Positions 32,073 to 40,818 of a DNA stretch of 64,000 nt are shown here, piece after piece. A model generated the notes under the pieces. The model saw only the letters and a program-made list of their open reading frames with translations, was not told where the DNA came from and did no database searches. Origin of the DNA: Bacteroidaceae bacterium (lineage in GTDB: Bacteria > Bacteroidota > Bacteroidia > Bacteroidales > Bacteroidaceae); assembly GCA_017503645.1 (NCBI GenBank), contig JAFVSR010000008.1, positions 62,001 to 126,000 of the forward strand. The letters are read 5' to 3'. Each line of letters opens with the position of its first letter. The first letter of the stretch is position 1. The translations under genes and the position numbers were made by a program.

Positions 32073-33992
32073 TTAATTGGTTTTAATGTTACGCACAAAG
32101 AAATAGAAATACCAATAGGTGTCGCCATACTCCTCCACAAAGAGAGGCGCCATCTCCTCCTCCTTCATCCCCTTGTGGTCCTGCACCTTATTTATAAAGG
32201 ACTCGAAACGGCTTTTCACCTTGAAGTCGATGGGTATGTTGGTGGTTATATCCTTGTTGAGATTTGTAAACAGGATTATCGCCTCCTGGAAATGGTGCGG
32301 CACACGTGTGAGCTTGCCTTTGCTTATGTAACGCGACATAGTATCCCAGAACAGGTTCACATCCTTGCGCACAAGGGCAAACACCACGGCGGCCTCGGCA
32401 TAGAGACGGGCATCCTCTTTTGTATGAATATTTGACAAGCTTTTTGACAGATAGACCTCTACATAGGAGTCGTCGAGTTCCAAAGCATCGGGGTATTTGT
32501 ACATAAGCAACGGCATTCTGAACTCCTCTTGCTTGGAAATTTTCTGCGGATTGTTCACATACTCCTCCATCTCGCAAGCCCACGAGCGATAGAAAAGAGT
32601 CTCTTTGAGAATATTTATATAACGCATTGCCAGCTTATGCTGCCCCGACAGGAGCATACAGCGTGCAGCGTGTTTCAGATATTCGGCACGCCAGCCATAC
32701 TCCACGGCATTTTCGATACACCAACGGTAGCAGAAATTAAACTTGCCATACTGGTAATAGTTCATCATACCACCTGTTTGGGTGAGGTGCACCACGCCCG
32801 GGTGGGCAATATCGGAACTGCCGTCGGGGTATTTGAAGGCATCCTCGCCCAGGCGGCCAAGTTTAAGCAGGGCCATATTTTTGTTGAGCACTATCTGGCG
32901 TGTGGGCAGCTTGGAATCCTTTGCATAGGCTGCAGCAGCCTCCCAATCCTCTTCCCACATAGCCTTGTTCTGCTTGTTCTCCACATCGAAATTCACATCG
33001 CTGTACCAATAAACAGCCGTAAAGGCCACAACACACGCAGCCACTACCGCCTGTGCCACAACATATTGCCAACATTTTTTACCACAGCCGTCACCCGCCA
33101 GCGAGCCACGCAGCAGCGCAAGCAGCAGATAAACAACAGGCAGCAACACTATTGGCAGCCAATACTCGAAAATACCATTGGGATACATCTCCACATTATC
33201 AACCCACTGATGCACGGGCAGGCCTGCAAAGGGCATATGACTGAGCATAGTGTTCGAGTACATATTATAATGGTACATACCTTGTGGCACAGCATAGGCC
33301 AGCACACACACGGCAACAAGCATCAATGCGGCCGATGCGACATACAACGGGCCATAGCGGCCTTTTATCCTATCCACAAGACTCGCCACTGCTATAACCA
33401 CAGCGCCACCGAGAGCATATGCTCCAAAAAGCATATAACCGCCCACGGTCCACAACAATATCACAGGCGCATAAAGCCCCTTGAACTTAAGGCACACCCA
33501 CGCCACAAGCAGCGAAGCCAATGTTGCCAGCAAGGCCATATAATAGAAGCCCTGTATCTTAATGTAGAATATCCAATAGCCAAGCTGCGTGCTATATGCA
33601 AGCACCAATGCCACAGGCAACAGCGCAAGCAGCGACCAGCGTGCGGGAATGTCGAACACCTTTTTGGTGAGCAGATAGAGGGCGGCCAGCAGTGCCACAT
33701 ATACCGTTGCACCCAACACGGGGTAATGGAAGAACTGTATAAAGAAGGCTCCAAGGTAGGAGAGGAAGCCCGCGGGCAACGCCATAGCCTCTCTGAAGAA
33801 ATGGCCGTTGTATAGGAATAGCGACTGCTCGGCCACGCGGAACAGCGTAGCCCCCTCGCCAAAGGCAAGCAGCGCCCACACGGCAACAAAGAACACGGCC
33901 ACCGTTATTTTCGATATTTTTGCCGCAGTAAGCGTTGCAATAAAGCTCTTTACAGGAGCTGCAGCAACATCTTTTTTGTCAGTATTTTTCAT
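32073..33992 (-). CDS. DUF6057-type multi-pass membrane protein
   Basis: Starting at the ATG at 33992 (MKNTDKKDVAAAP) gives 639 aa; longer reading frames upstream run into aroC. About ten or eleven membrane helices fill residues 25-345. A soluble, helical, TPR-like C-terminal half follows (about 350-639), with patterns such as LKLGRLGEDAF, AEYLKHAARCMLLSGQHKLAMRYI and YAEAAVVFALVRKDVNLFW. I recognise the overall form as a Bacteroidota DUF6057-type protein of unknown function. Placed between aroC (19 bp) and the haem-motif propeller (4 bp). Confidence 0.8.
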   Translation of the reverse strand: MKNTDKKDVAAAPVKSFIATLTAAKISKITVAVFFVAVWALLAFGEGATLFRVAEQSLFLYNGHFFREAMALPAGFLSYLGAFFIQFFHYPVLGATVYVALLAALYLLTKKVFDIPARWSLLALLPVALVLAYSTQLGYWIFYIKIQGFYYMALLATLASLLVAWVCLKFKGLYAPVILLWTVGGYMLFGAYALGGAVVIAVASLVDRIKGRYGPLYVASAALMLVAVCVLAYAVPQGMYHYNMYSNTMLSHMPFAGLPVHQWVDNVEMYPNGIFEYWLPIVLLPVVYLLLALLRGSLAGDGCGKKCWQYVVAQAVVAACVVAFTAVYWYSDVNFDVENKQNKAMWEEDWEAAAAYAKDSKLPTRQIVLNKNMALLKLGRLGEDAFKYPDGSSDIAHPGVVHLTQTGGMMNYYQYGKFNFCYRWCIENAVEYGWRAEYLKHAARCMLLSGQHKLAMRYINILKETLFYRSWACEMEEYVNNPQKISKQEEFRMPLLMYKYPDALELDDSYVEVYLSKSLSNIHTKEDARLYAEAAVVFALVRKDVNLFWDTMSRYISKGKLTRVPHHFQEAIILFTNLNKDITTNIPIDFKVKSRFESFINKVQDHKGMKEEEMAPLFVEEYGDTYWYFYFFVRNIKTN

Positions 33993-34011
33993 AGTGTTTC
34001 TATTGCGTTTA

Positions 34012-35085
34012 TCAGAATTTTCTTGCACACTGCATAAGATAGTGGTCGAGCACGGTGAGTGCCGCCATAGCCTCAACCACGGGAACGGCACGAGGCACCA
34101 CACAGGGATCGTGCCTGCCGCGGGCCTTCACCACGGTCTCCTCGCCCGATGGCGACACCGTGGGTTGCTCCATAAGCAGCGTGGCCACAGGCTTGAATGC
34201 CACACGGAAATATATATCGTTGCCATTTGAGATACCACCCTGAATGCCACCGCTGTTATTGGTGCGTGTGGCTATTGCACCGCCGTTATTGTAGAATATG
34301 TCGTTCTGCTGCGACCCCCTGCCATAGGCCGAGGCAAAGCCGTTGCCATAGTCGAAACCCTTTGCCGCATTTATCGACAGCATAGCCGAGGCCAACGAGG
34401 CCGACAATTTATCGTAAAGCGGCTCGCCAAGCCCCACGGGAGCACCCTTCACTACACAGGTAACCACACCGCCCACGGTGTCGCCCTTACCCTTCACCTC
34501 CATTATGAGTTGCTCCATTGCGGCGGCCTTTTCGCTGTCGGGGCAACGCACTATGTTTGTTTCCACAGCCGCCATATCGTATTCGGTGTATGGTTTTTCG
34601 AGCACTATATCACCCACTTGTGATGTGTATGCCTGCACGGTTATACCCTTTTGCAACAGGGCCAGCTTGGCCAATGCTCCGGCACACACGCGCACCGCTG
34701 TTTCGCGTGCCGACGAACGGCCGCCACCGCGATGGTCGCGCAAGCCATACTTCACATCATAAACATAGTCGGCGTGCGAGGGGCGGTATGCCGTACGCAG
34801 GTTGTCGTAATCGTTGCTATGGTTGTTTGTATTATGAATAATAAAGGCTATTGGAGTGCCCGTGGAGCGCCCCTCGAAGATGCCCGAGAGGAACTGCACC
34901 TCGTCAGCTTCGTTACGCGCCGTGGTCACTTTGCTCTGCCCCGGACGGCGACGTTGCATCTGGGCCCGTATAAAACTCTCATCGACGACCACCCCCGCAG
35001 GGAAGCCGTCGAGTACTCCGCCAATAGCCACTCCGTGCGACTCACCAAACGTAGTGAGTCGCAGGAGGATTCCTGTACTATTCAT
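34012..35085 (-). CDS. aroC: Chorismate synthase
   Basis: AroC makes chorismate from EPSP with reduced FMN, the last shikimate step and the branch point to aromatic amino acids, folate and menaquinone (menA is in this window). The 357-aa sequence has the signatures [15 protein letters not shown] (13-27), [16 protein letters not shown] and the [16 protein letters not shown] block, and ends with the standard C-terminal domain. Full length and apparently intact. It sits 30 bp after the SlyD-like gene. Confidence 0.97.
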   Translation of the reverse strand: MNSTGILLRLTTFGESHGVAIGGVLDGFPAGVVVDESFIRAQMQRRRPGQSKVTTARNEADEVQFLSGIFEGRSTGTPIAFIIHNTNNHSNDYDNLRTAYRPSHADYVYDVKYGLRDHRGGGRSSARETAVRVCAGALAKLALLQKGITVQAYTSQVGDIVLEKPYTEYDMAAVETNIVRCPDSEKAAAMEQLIMEVKGKGDTVGGVVTCVVKGAPVGLGEPLYDKLSASLASAMLSINAAKGFDYGNGFASAYGRGSQQNDIFYNNGGAIATRTNNSGGIQGGISNGNDIYFRVAFKPVATLLMEQPTVSPSGEETVVKARGRHDPCVVPRAVPVVEAMAALTVLDHYLMQCARKF

Positions 35086-35115
35086 ATACCGTTCCTTTAT
35101 CTTTATCCATAAAAA

Positions 35116-35700
35116 TCAATGACAGCCGCCGCAGCAACCATCGTCGCAGCCATCGCCACAGCTTCCACCGCCACAACCGCTGCAACCACCGCAACCGCTC
35201 TGTGCGGCACGCAACGAATCGTAGAATTTCTTCATTTCGGCCTCAGAAGCAGGGCGCGAATCTACCACGGTGCCAAAGAACTGCAAATCGCAGCCTGCAA
35301 GCGGGTGATTGAAATCCATAACCACCTTGATGGGGGTAACCTCCTTCACGGTACCCAGAATGGGCGAACCGTCGGCACGCATCATCTCCACCACATTACC
35401 TGCATATATGTGGGCAGAATCGAACTTGCCGTCTATGGTAAACACCTCGCGGTCGAAATCCTGAACGTGGTCGGGGTTGTAGTCGCCATATGCATCTTCC
35501 GATGCGATGGTGAAATCAAATGTATCGCCCTTCTTCAAGTCCTTGAGATTTTCCTCAAATGCATCGAGGGTGTAACCCACGCCCGAGAGAAACTCAAAAG
35601 GCTGCTCGCGTGTTGTCTTTTCAACCTCCTCACTCTCGCCATTACGGTGTGAAACAAGCGTATATGATACGCGTATCTTCTTGTTTATTGCTTTTTCCAT
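35116..35700 (-). CDS. slyD: SlyD-like FKBP prolyl isomerase with Cys/Gly metal-binding tail
   Basis: A 194-aa cytosolic isomerase: an FKBP domain split by the IF chaperone insert (YGDYNPDHVQDFDREVF at about 80-96; MDFNHPLAGCDLQFFGTVV at about 127-145). The last 27 residues are almost only Gly, Cys, Asp and Ser with eight cysteines and a terminal His. In E. coli SlyD a similar Cys/His-rich tail binds Ni(II) and supports hydrogenase maturation. Here it may buffer or deliver a metal. It starts 3 bp after the acyl-CoA dehydrogenase stop. Confidence 0.93.
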   Translation of the reverse strand: MEKAINKKIRVSYTLVSHRNGESEEVEKTTREQPFEFLSGVGYTLDAFEENLKDLKKGDTFDFTIASEDAYGDYNPDHVQDFDREVFTIDGKFDSAHIYAGNVVEMMRADGSPILGTVKEVTPIKVVMDFNHPLAGCDLQFFGTVVDSRPASEAEMKKFYDSLRAAQSGCGGCSGCGGGSCGDGCDDGCCGGCH

Positions 35701-35703
35701 TGG

Positions 35704-37407
35704 TTATTTATTGTATTGTGTTAATAATTCGGGTGTAAAATTCTTTATGTATGTGGTATGTGCTGCCACCTCGCTCTCGGCAATAGCGACAAAGCGTGCA
35801 AGCGACGACGAAAAGAGTTCCTCATCGGCAGCGGCATCCAGCAACAGCAATGCCGACATTATGCAGTAGGCGGCAAGCTCATATATGCGGCGCGACAGAA
35901 AGTCGAGTGCCTCCTGGTTCTCCAACGCCTGTACCTTGTCAAGCGCCTCGTTAAAGGCTGCAACCATAGCCTCAATGCGTTCCTTCATAGGTTGCAATGC
36001 CGCGGGAACATCGGCAGCAAGATACTCTTGCAGCAGCTGGGTATAGAAGCCACTTGTGGCATATCTGATGGCAGCCACCACCTGCAACTGGGTGGTACCT
36101 TCGTATATCGATGTGATGCGCGCATCGCGGTAAAGACGCTCGCACACATAGTCGCGCATATAGCCCGAACCTCCGTGCACCTGCACGGCATCGTAGGCGT
36201 TGCGGTTGGCAATTTCGCTACCCATACCCTTTATGATGGGGGTGAGTGCATCGGCCCTCTTCGAGAAGGTTTTCGATTCGGCACGCTCCTCGGGGGTGAG
36301 GGTGCGTTCGCGGGCAAGGTCGGCAAACTGGTAGTTCATATCCACGTTGCGGGCGGTTTCGTAGAGAAGGCTGCGGGCAGCATCGAGGCGCGCCTGCATA
36401 TTGCCCACCATATCGTACACGGGTGGCAGATTGATAATGGTTTTGCCAAACTGTTTGCGTTCGCGTGCATAGGCAAGCGCCTCTTCATAAGCAGCCTGTG
36501 CAATGGCAACGCTCTGCGTGGCTATGCCTAAGCGTGCGCCGTTCATAAGCGACATAACATATTTTATGAGGCCCATCTTGCGGCTGCCGCAAAGCTCGGC
36601 AGGGGCGTGGTCGAACACAATCTCGCAGGTGGGCGAGCCGTGAATACCCATTTTCTCCTCTATGCGGCGGGTGTGCACCTTGCCACAGCTCTTTTCGCAG
36701 ATGAAGAGCGAGAGGCCGCGGCCATCGACACTGCCCTCCTCGCTACGTGCAAGCACCAGATGGACATCGCTGTCGCCGTTGGTGATGAAACGCTTCACGC
36801 CGTCAAGGTACCAACATCCATCCTCTTCGCTGTATGTAGCCTTGAGGCGCACGCTCTGCAGGTCGCTGCCTGCATCGGGTTCGGTAAGGTCCATCGACAT
36901 TGTTTCGCCCGCACATATACGTGGCAGAATGGCTGCACACTGCTCGGGCGAGCCAAAGTTATATATTGTGGTAGCACAATCCTGCAAGCCCCACAAATTG
37001 CCAAATGCAGCATCGGCACGGCACACAACATCCTGTATCATAGTGAATATTGCCGTGGGGAAATTAAGACCGCCGAATTTACGGGGGAGCGAAATACCCA
37101 TAAGGCCCGCCTGACGGAACAATTGCAGGTTCTCCTCTGTGCCCGGGGCATAAATCACACGGCCATTCTCCACCGAGGGCCCCTCGGTTTCGGTGCGCAC
37201 GGCATTGGGAGCCACATATTCGGCACACAATTCGCCCACGAGATTGAGCACCTGTTCGTAGCCCTCTACAGCCTCGGCAAAATCCACGGGAGCATAGTCG
37301 TACTCTTTACAATGGACATAATCACGCTCCTTCATTGCAACAATTCGCTGCAACAGGGGATGGCGCAGATAGTGCTGCAAAGCCTTGTTGTCGCTATAGT
37401 AGTTCAT
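35704..37407 (-). CDS. Acyl-CoA dehydrogenase
   Basis: A 567-aa flavoprotein of the acyl-CoA dehydrogenase family, larger than the usual 380 aa because of a C-terminal helical extension (from about 440). Family motifs: MSMDLTEPDAGSDL in the middle domain, GFRV-like beta segment, YARERKQFGKTI, VQVHGGSGYMRDY (FAD site) and SIYEGTTQLQ with the catalytic-base glutamate. It should oxidise an acyl-CoA to enoyl-CoA, or reduce it in the reverse sense in anaerobes, passing electrons through EtfAB. Its start overlaps the etfA stop by 4 bp. Confidence 0.93.
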   Translation of the reverse strand: MNYYSDNKALQHYLRHPLLQRIVAMKERDYVHCKEYDYAPVDFAEAVEGYEQVLNLVGELCAEYVAPNAVRTETEGPSVENGRVIYAPGTEENLQLFRQAGLMGISLPRKFGGLNFPTAIFTMIQDVVCRADAAFGNLWGLQDCATTIYNFGSPEQCAAILPRICAGETMSMDLTEPDAGSDLQSVRLKATYSEEDGCWYLDGVKRFITNGDSDVHLVLARSEEGSVDGRGLSLFICEKSCGKVHTRRIEEKMGIHGSPTCEIVFDHAPAELCGSRKMGLIKYVMSLMNGARLGIATQSVAIAQAAYEEALAYARERKQFGKTIINLPPVYDMVGNMQARLDAARSLLYETARNVDMNYQFADLARERTLTPEERAESKTFSKRADALTPIIKGMGSEIANRNAYDAVQVHGGSGYMRDYVCERLYRDARITSIYEGTTQLQVVAAIRYATSGFYTQLLQEYLAADVPAALQPMKERIEAMVAAFNEALDKVQALENQEALDFLSRRIYELAAYCIMSALLLLDAAADEELFSSSLARFVAIAESEVAAHTTYIKNFTPELLTQYNK

Positions 37408-38423
37408 TGTTTCTGCTGATAATAGGTTATTATTTGAGGTATGACCTCCTCTACCCTGCCGGTAATCACATAATCGGCAATGGCGTTAATGGGAGCATCG
37501 GCATCGCTGTTTATCGATATTATTATGCCGCTCTCCTGCATACCCGCAATGTGCTGCACCTGGCCGGATATACCACAAGCGAAATATACTTTGGGGCGCA
37601 CCGTGAGGCCGGTTTGACCTATCTGGCGGTCCTTTGTGGTGTAGCCTGCATCCACGGCGGCACGGGTGGCCCCCACCTCGCCGTGCAATAGATGTGCAAG
37701 TGCAAACAATTGCTCGAAATTCTCTTTGCTGCCCACGCCATAACCGCCGGCAACCACTATGGGAGCCGATTTCAAATTATTCTGCGGGGGCTGCACGTGG
37801 CGTTCCATTATCGACACCACAAAGGCTGCATCACTCACATAATCGGCAACCGCGTGCTGCACGGTGTTACCTGTGTGATCCGCATCACGTACCACCGACA
37901 ACGGCATCACACCCTCGCGCACCGTTGCCATTTGCGGGCGGTGGTGGGGGTTCACAATGGTGGCCACTATGTTACCACCGAATGCAGGGCGTATTTGATA
38001 GAGCAGATTCTCTATCGTGGTACCGCTCTTCTTGTCTTCGTAATTGCCTATCTCAAGCGAAGTGCAGTCGGCTGTGAGGCCGCAATGCAGTTCGGCAGTG
38101 AGGCGGGGTGCGAGGTCGCGCCCCTCTATGGTGGCTCCCAAAAGGAATATTTGATAATCGTTCTCTTTTACCAGCTTGCTCAATGCCGCGGCATAGGGCA
38201 ATGTGGTGTAGGGGCACAGGCGGGCATCGTCGAACAGGTGAATGGTATCCACACCATAGGGGAATACCTGTGCGGGAACTGCCTGCAAGCCGCACCCCAG
38301 AGCAACAGCTTCCAACTGCACCCCGAGTTTGTCGGCAAGGCGACGGCCCTCGCTCAACAGCTCCAGGCTCACCTCGGCTACGCGATTGTCGCGCATTTCG
38401 CAATAAACCAATATGTTATTCAT
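37404..38423 (-). CDS. etfA: Electron transfer flavoprotein, alpha subunit
   Basis: A 339-aa EtfA. The C-terminal FAD-binding domain is clear (about 215-330): VAGGYGVGSKENFE, GATRAAVDAGYTTKDRQIGQTG, VYFACGISGQVQHIAGM and ISINSDADAPI. It shuttles electrons for the adjacent acyl-CoA dehydrogenase. The gene is 4 bp after etfB and overlaps the dehydrogenase gene. Confidence 0.96.
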   Translation of the reverse strand: MNNILVYCEMRDNRVAEVSLELLSEGRRLADKLGVQLEAVALGCGLQAVPAQVFPYGVDTIHLFDDARLCPYTTLPYAAALSKLVKENDYQIFLLGATIEGRDLAPRLTAELHCGLTADCTSLEIGNYEDKKSGTTIENLLYQIRPAFGGNIVATIVNPHHRPQMATVREGVMPLSVVRDADHTGNTVQHAVADYVSDAAFVVSIMERHVQPPQNNLKSAPIVVAGGYGVGSKENFEQLFALAHLLHGEVGATRAAVDAGYTTKDRQIGQTGLTVRPKVYFACGISGQVQHIAGMQESGIIISINSDADAPINAIADYVITGRVEEVIPQIITYYQQKQ

Positions 38424-38427
38424 AGTA

Positions 38428-39300
38428 TCATCCTATTGTGTGGTTGGCCAAAAGCTCGGCTACAAGCGACTTAATCTGCTCGCTGTCGGCTGTATATCTC
38501 TTGCTCTCCTTCGCCTTAAAGACGATGTTCGTAACCGCCTTCACCTTGGTGGGCGAGCCCGAAAGGCCGCAACGCGACGCATCGCCACCAACATCGGCAA
38601 GTGTCCACTCTTTGATTGTGAGCGCCTCGTCGGCTTGTGCCTGTGCGCTATATTTATATCCCTCGGCAGCCTGCTCCTGTGCTGTGGCGGCACGGTGGAA
38701 GCGCAACAAACGATAGGCATTACGCGGGCGGCAGGGCGATGCCGTGCCGTCTACCGTGAGCAACAGAGGCAGCGGAGCCTTCAACAGCTCCACACCATTT
38801 TCTATGGCACGTTCTATTATTGCCGTGCCATCTTCCACGGCCTGCACCTTGCGCACATAGGTCACCTGCGGAATACCCAGCTGCTGTGCCACTTGCGGGC
38901 CCACTTGGGCAGTGTCGCCGTCTATGGCTTGGCGGCCGCAGAGTACCACGTCGTATTTACCAATCTTGCAAATAGCCGTTGTGAGTGCATATGAGGTAGC
39001 CAATGTGTCGGCACCGGCAAATGCACTGTCGGACAAAAGAACCGCCTCGTCGGCACCGCGATAGAGCGCCTCGCGCAACAGTTCCGCGGCACGCCTCGGG
39101 CCCATTGTAAGCACCGTAACGTGGCTGCCCGGGTGTTTCTCCTTTAACTGCAAAGCCTGCTCCAATGCACCCAAATCATCGGGATTGAAGATTGCAGGGA
39201 GCGCCGAACGGTTTATGGTGCCGTCGGCATTCATTGCCTGCGCACCCACATTGCGGGTATCGGGCACCTGCTTTGCCAATACAATAATATTCAAACTCAT
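38428..39300 (-). CDS. etfB: Electron transfer flavoprotein, beta subunit (bifurcating-type motif)
   Basis: A 290-aa EtfB with N-terminal IIVLAKQVPDT and FNPDDLGALEQAL. Residues about 122-136 read GRQAIDGDTAQVGP, the form associated with ETFs that carry FAD (not AMP) in the beta subunit and bifurcate electrons. If so, the complex could couple acyl-CoA reduction to ferredoxin reduction, using NADH. This is an inference from one motif. First gene of the seven-gene operon, promoter about 75 bp upstream. Confidence 0.95.
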   Translation of the reverse strand: MSLNIIVLAKQVPDTRNVGAQAMNADGTINRSALPAIFNPDDLGALEQALQLKEKHPGSHVTVLTMGPRRAAELLREALYRGADEAVLLSDSAFAGADTLATSYALTTAICKIGKYDVVLCGRQAIDGDTAQVGPQVAQQLGIPQVTYVRKVQAVEDGTAIIERAIENGVELLKAPLPLLLTVDGTASPCRPRNAYRLLRFHRAATAQEQAAEGYKYSAQAQADEALTIKEWTLADVGGDASRCGLSGSPTKVKAVTNIVFKAKESKRYTADSEQIKSLVAELLANHTIG

Positions 39301-39370
39301 AATATTTTCATCAATTCACGCGCCTCCGCAAATGTTTTCAGAACAACGAGAAGGAGGCCTTATATTCTGC

Positions 39371-39379
39371 GCAAAGATA
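39371..39379 (-). promoter_or_regulatory. -7 element for the etfBA operon
   Basis: TATCTTTGC on the minus strand matches TAnnTTTGC. A TTGG about 19 bp further up is a possible -33 element. Leader of about 65 nt to etfB. Confidence 0.55.
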
Positions 39380-39495
39380 AGAATTGTTCCCTAAACCCCA
39401 ATAGCAAAGAGCAAAAAATACCCTTTTACACATTATTAAAGGGAGAGGATAAACAACATTTGGTAAAAAATACCCGAAAGTTTAACACAAATTAC

Positions 39496-39504
39496 TATCT
39501 TCGC
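39496..39504 (+). promoter_or_regulatory. -7 element for the mannoside operon
   Basis: TATCTTCGC fits the TAnnTTCGC consensus and lies 21 bp before the ATG at 39526, supporting that start over an upstream GTG-type start at 39460. No TTTG is present at the right distance. Confidence 0.5.
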
Positions 39505-39525
39505 AAGGTAACATACAACACCACT

Positions 39526-40818
39526 ATGATAAAAAACATTATAACCGCAATTGCTGCAGCCCTGCTCATTGCAGCCTGCAACACGCACAACAGCACAACA
39601 CCCTTCATCACCGCACAAGGTACAAAACTCATAAAAGAGGGGGCGCCTTACAACTACATAGGCACCAACTTGTGGTATGCATCCATTTTAGGTTCCACGG
39701 GAGAGGGAGGCGACAGGGAGAGGCTCTGCAAGGAGCTCGACCTGCTCAAGAGTATAGGCATAGACAACCTGCGAATACTTGCCGGCCCCGATGCGGGCAG
39801 TGCCCTTGCCAACCCTGCCAAGCCATACCTGCAACAGGCCCCCGGCGTGCTCAACGACACCCTGCTTGCGGGCCTCGACTACACGATAGCCGAGCTTGAG
39901 AAGCGCGATATGCACGCCGTAATATACCTGAACAACGCGTGGGACTGGAGCGGCGGCTACGGTTTCTATCTTAAGGAGTGCGGCTACGGCGACTCGCCCA
40001 ATGCCAACATAGAGGGTGGTTACGACCGCTATGTCGATTACTCGGCACAATTTTCGCGGTGCGAGGAGGCGCAGCAGCTGTACTACAAATTCATAGAACA
40101 GATTGTATCGCGCAAGAACAGCATCACCGGCCGTTATTACAAGGATGAACCAGCCATTATGAGCTGGCAGCTGTGCAACGAGCCCCGCCCCTTTGCACGC
40201 GACAACAAGGAGCAGTTTGCCGGTTGGATAGCAAAGGCTGCCGCACTAATCAAGAGCATCGACAGCAACCATCTTGTATCAACCGGCAGCGAGGGCATCA
40301 TTGGCTGCGAGGCCGACGAAGCACTATGCGAGCGCATACACAGCGACAGCAACATCGACTATTTAACCATTCACATATGGCCCGCCAACTGGGGATGGGC
40401 ATCGCGCGAAGCTCCCGACAGCGGCATAGACAACGCCTGCCAAAAGAGTGTGGAATACATTGAAAAACACATTGCAATGGCCCACAGGATAGGCAAGCCA
40501 CTGGTAATAGAGGAGTTCGGCCACCCCCGCAAGGATAACATATCGGGCTTGAGTGTGCCCACCGACAGCCGCGACACCTTCTACCGCTGCATATTCGAAC
40601 AGGTAAACAGCAGCGTGCACAGCGGCGCGCCCATTGCAGGCTGCAATTTCTGGGGATGGGGAGGCTGCGGCCGCCCGCGCGATGCAGTGTGGTGCCCGGG
40701 CGACGACTACCTGTGCGACCCTCCCCACGAGCCACAGGGATGGTACTCGGTGTTCGACTGCGACACCACCACCATTGAGATAATTAAAGAATATACCCAA
40801 AAGATAGACACAAAATGA
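39526..40818 (+). CDS. GH5-family beta-mannanase-like lipoprotein
   Basis: With the ATG at 39526 the product is 430 aa with lipobox IAACN (Cys18). The (beta/alpha)8 glycoside hydrolase family 5 fold is shown by NLRILAGPDAG, MSWQLCNEPRP with the acid/base Glu219, and LVIEEFGHPR with the nucleophile Glu330. The overall pattern (IGTNLWYASIL, YLNNAWDWSGG) resembles GH5 endo-beta-1,4-mannanases. No acidic residues follow the lipid cysteine, so periplasmic placement is likely. It overlaps the ROK kinase start by 4 bp. Linkage specificity is inferred. Confidence 0.87.
   Translation: MIKNIITAIAAALLIAACNTHNSTTPFITAQGTKLIKEGAPYNYIGTNLWYASILGSTGEGGDRERLCKELDLLKSIGIDNLRILAGPDAGSALANPAKPYLQQAPGVLNDTLLAGLDYTIAELEKRDMHAVIYLNNAWDWSGGYGFYLKECGYGDSPNANIEGGYDRYVDYSAQFSRCEEAQQLYYKFIEQIVSRKNSITGRYYKDEPAIMSWQLCNEPRPFARDNKEQFAGWIAKAAALIKSIDSNHLVSTGSEGIIGCEADEALCERIHSDSNIDYLTIHIWPANWGWASREAPDSGIDNACQKSVEYIEKHIAMAHRIGKPLVIEEFGHPRKDNISGLSVPTDSRDTFYRCIFEQVNSSVHSGAPIAGCNFWGWGGCGRPRDAVWCPGDDYLCDPPHEPQGWYSVFDCDTTTIEIIKEYTQKIDTK

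Noticed and set aside
32069..32140. Upstream in-frame start for the propeller lipoprotein
   Set aside because: It would begin within the upstream gene and put 24 residues before a good lipoprotein signal; the ATG at 32068 is preferred.
32529..33815. A 428-codon plus-strand frame antisense to the DUF6057 gene
   Set aside because: Very high His/Gln content, no recognisable domain, opposite to a coherent membrane protein gene.
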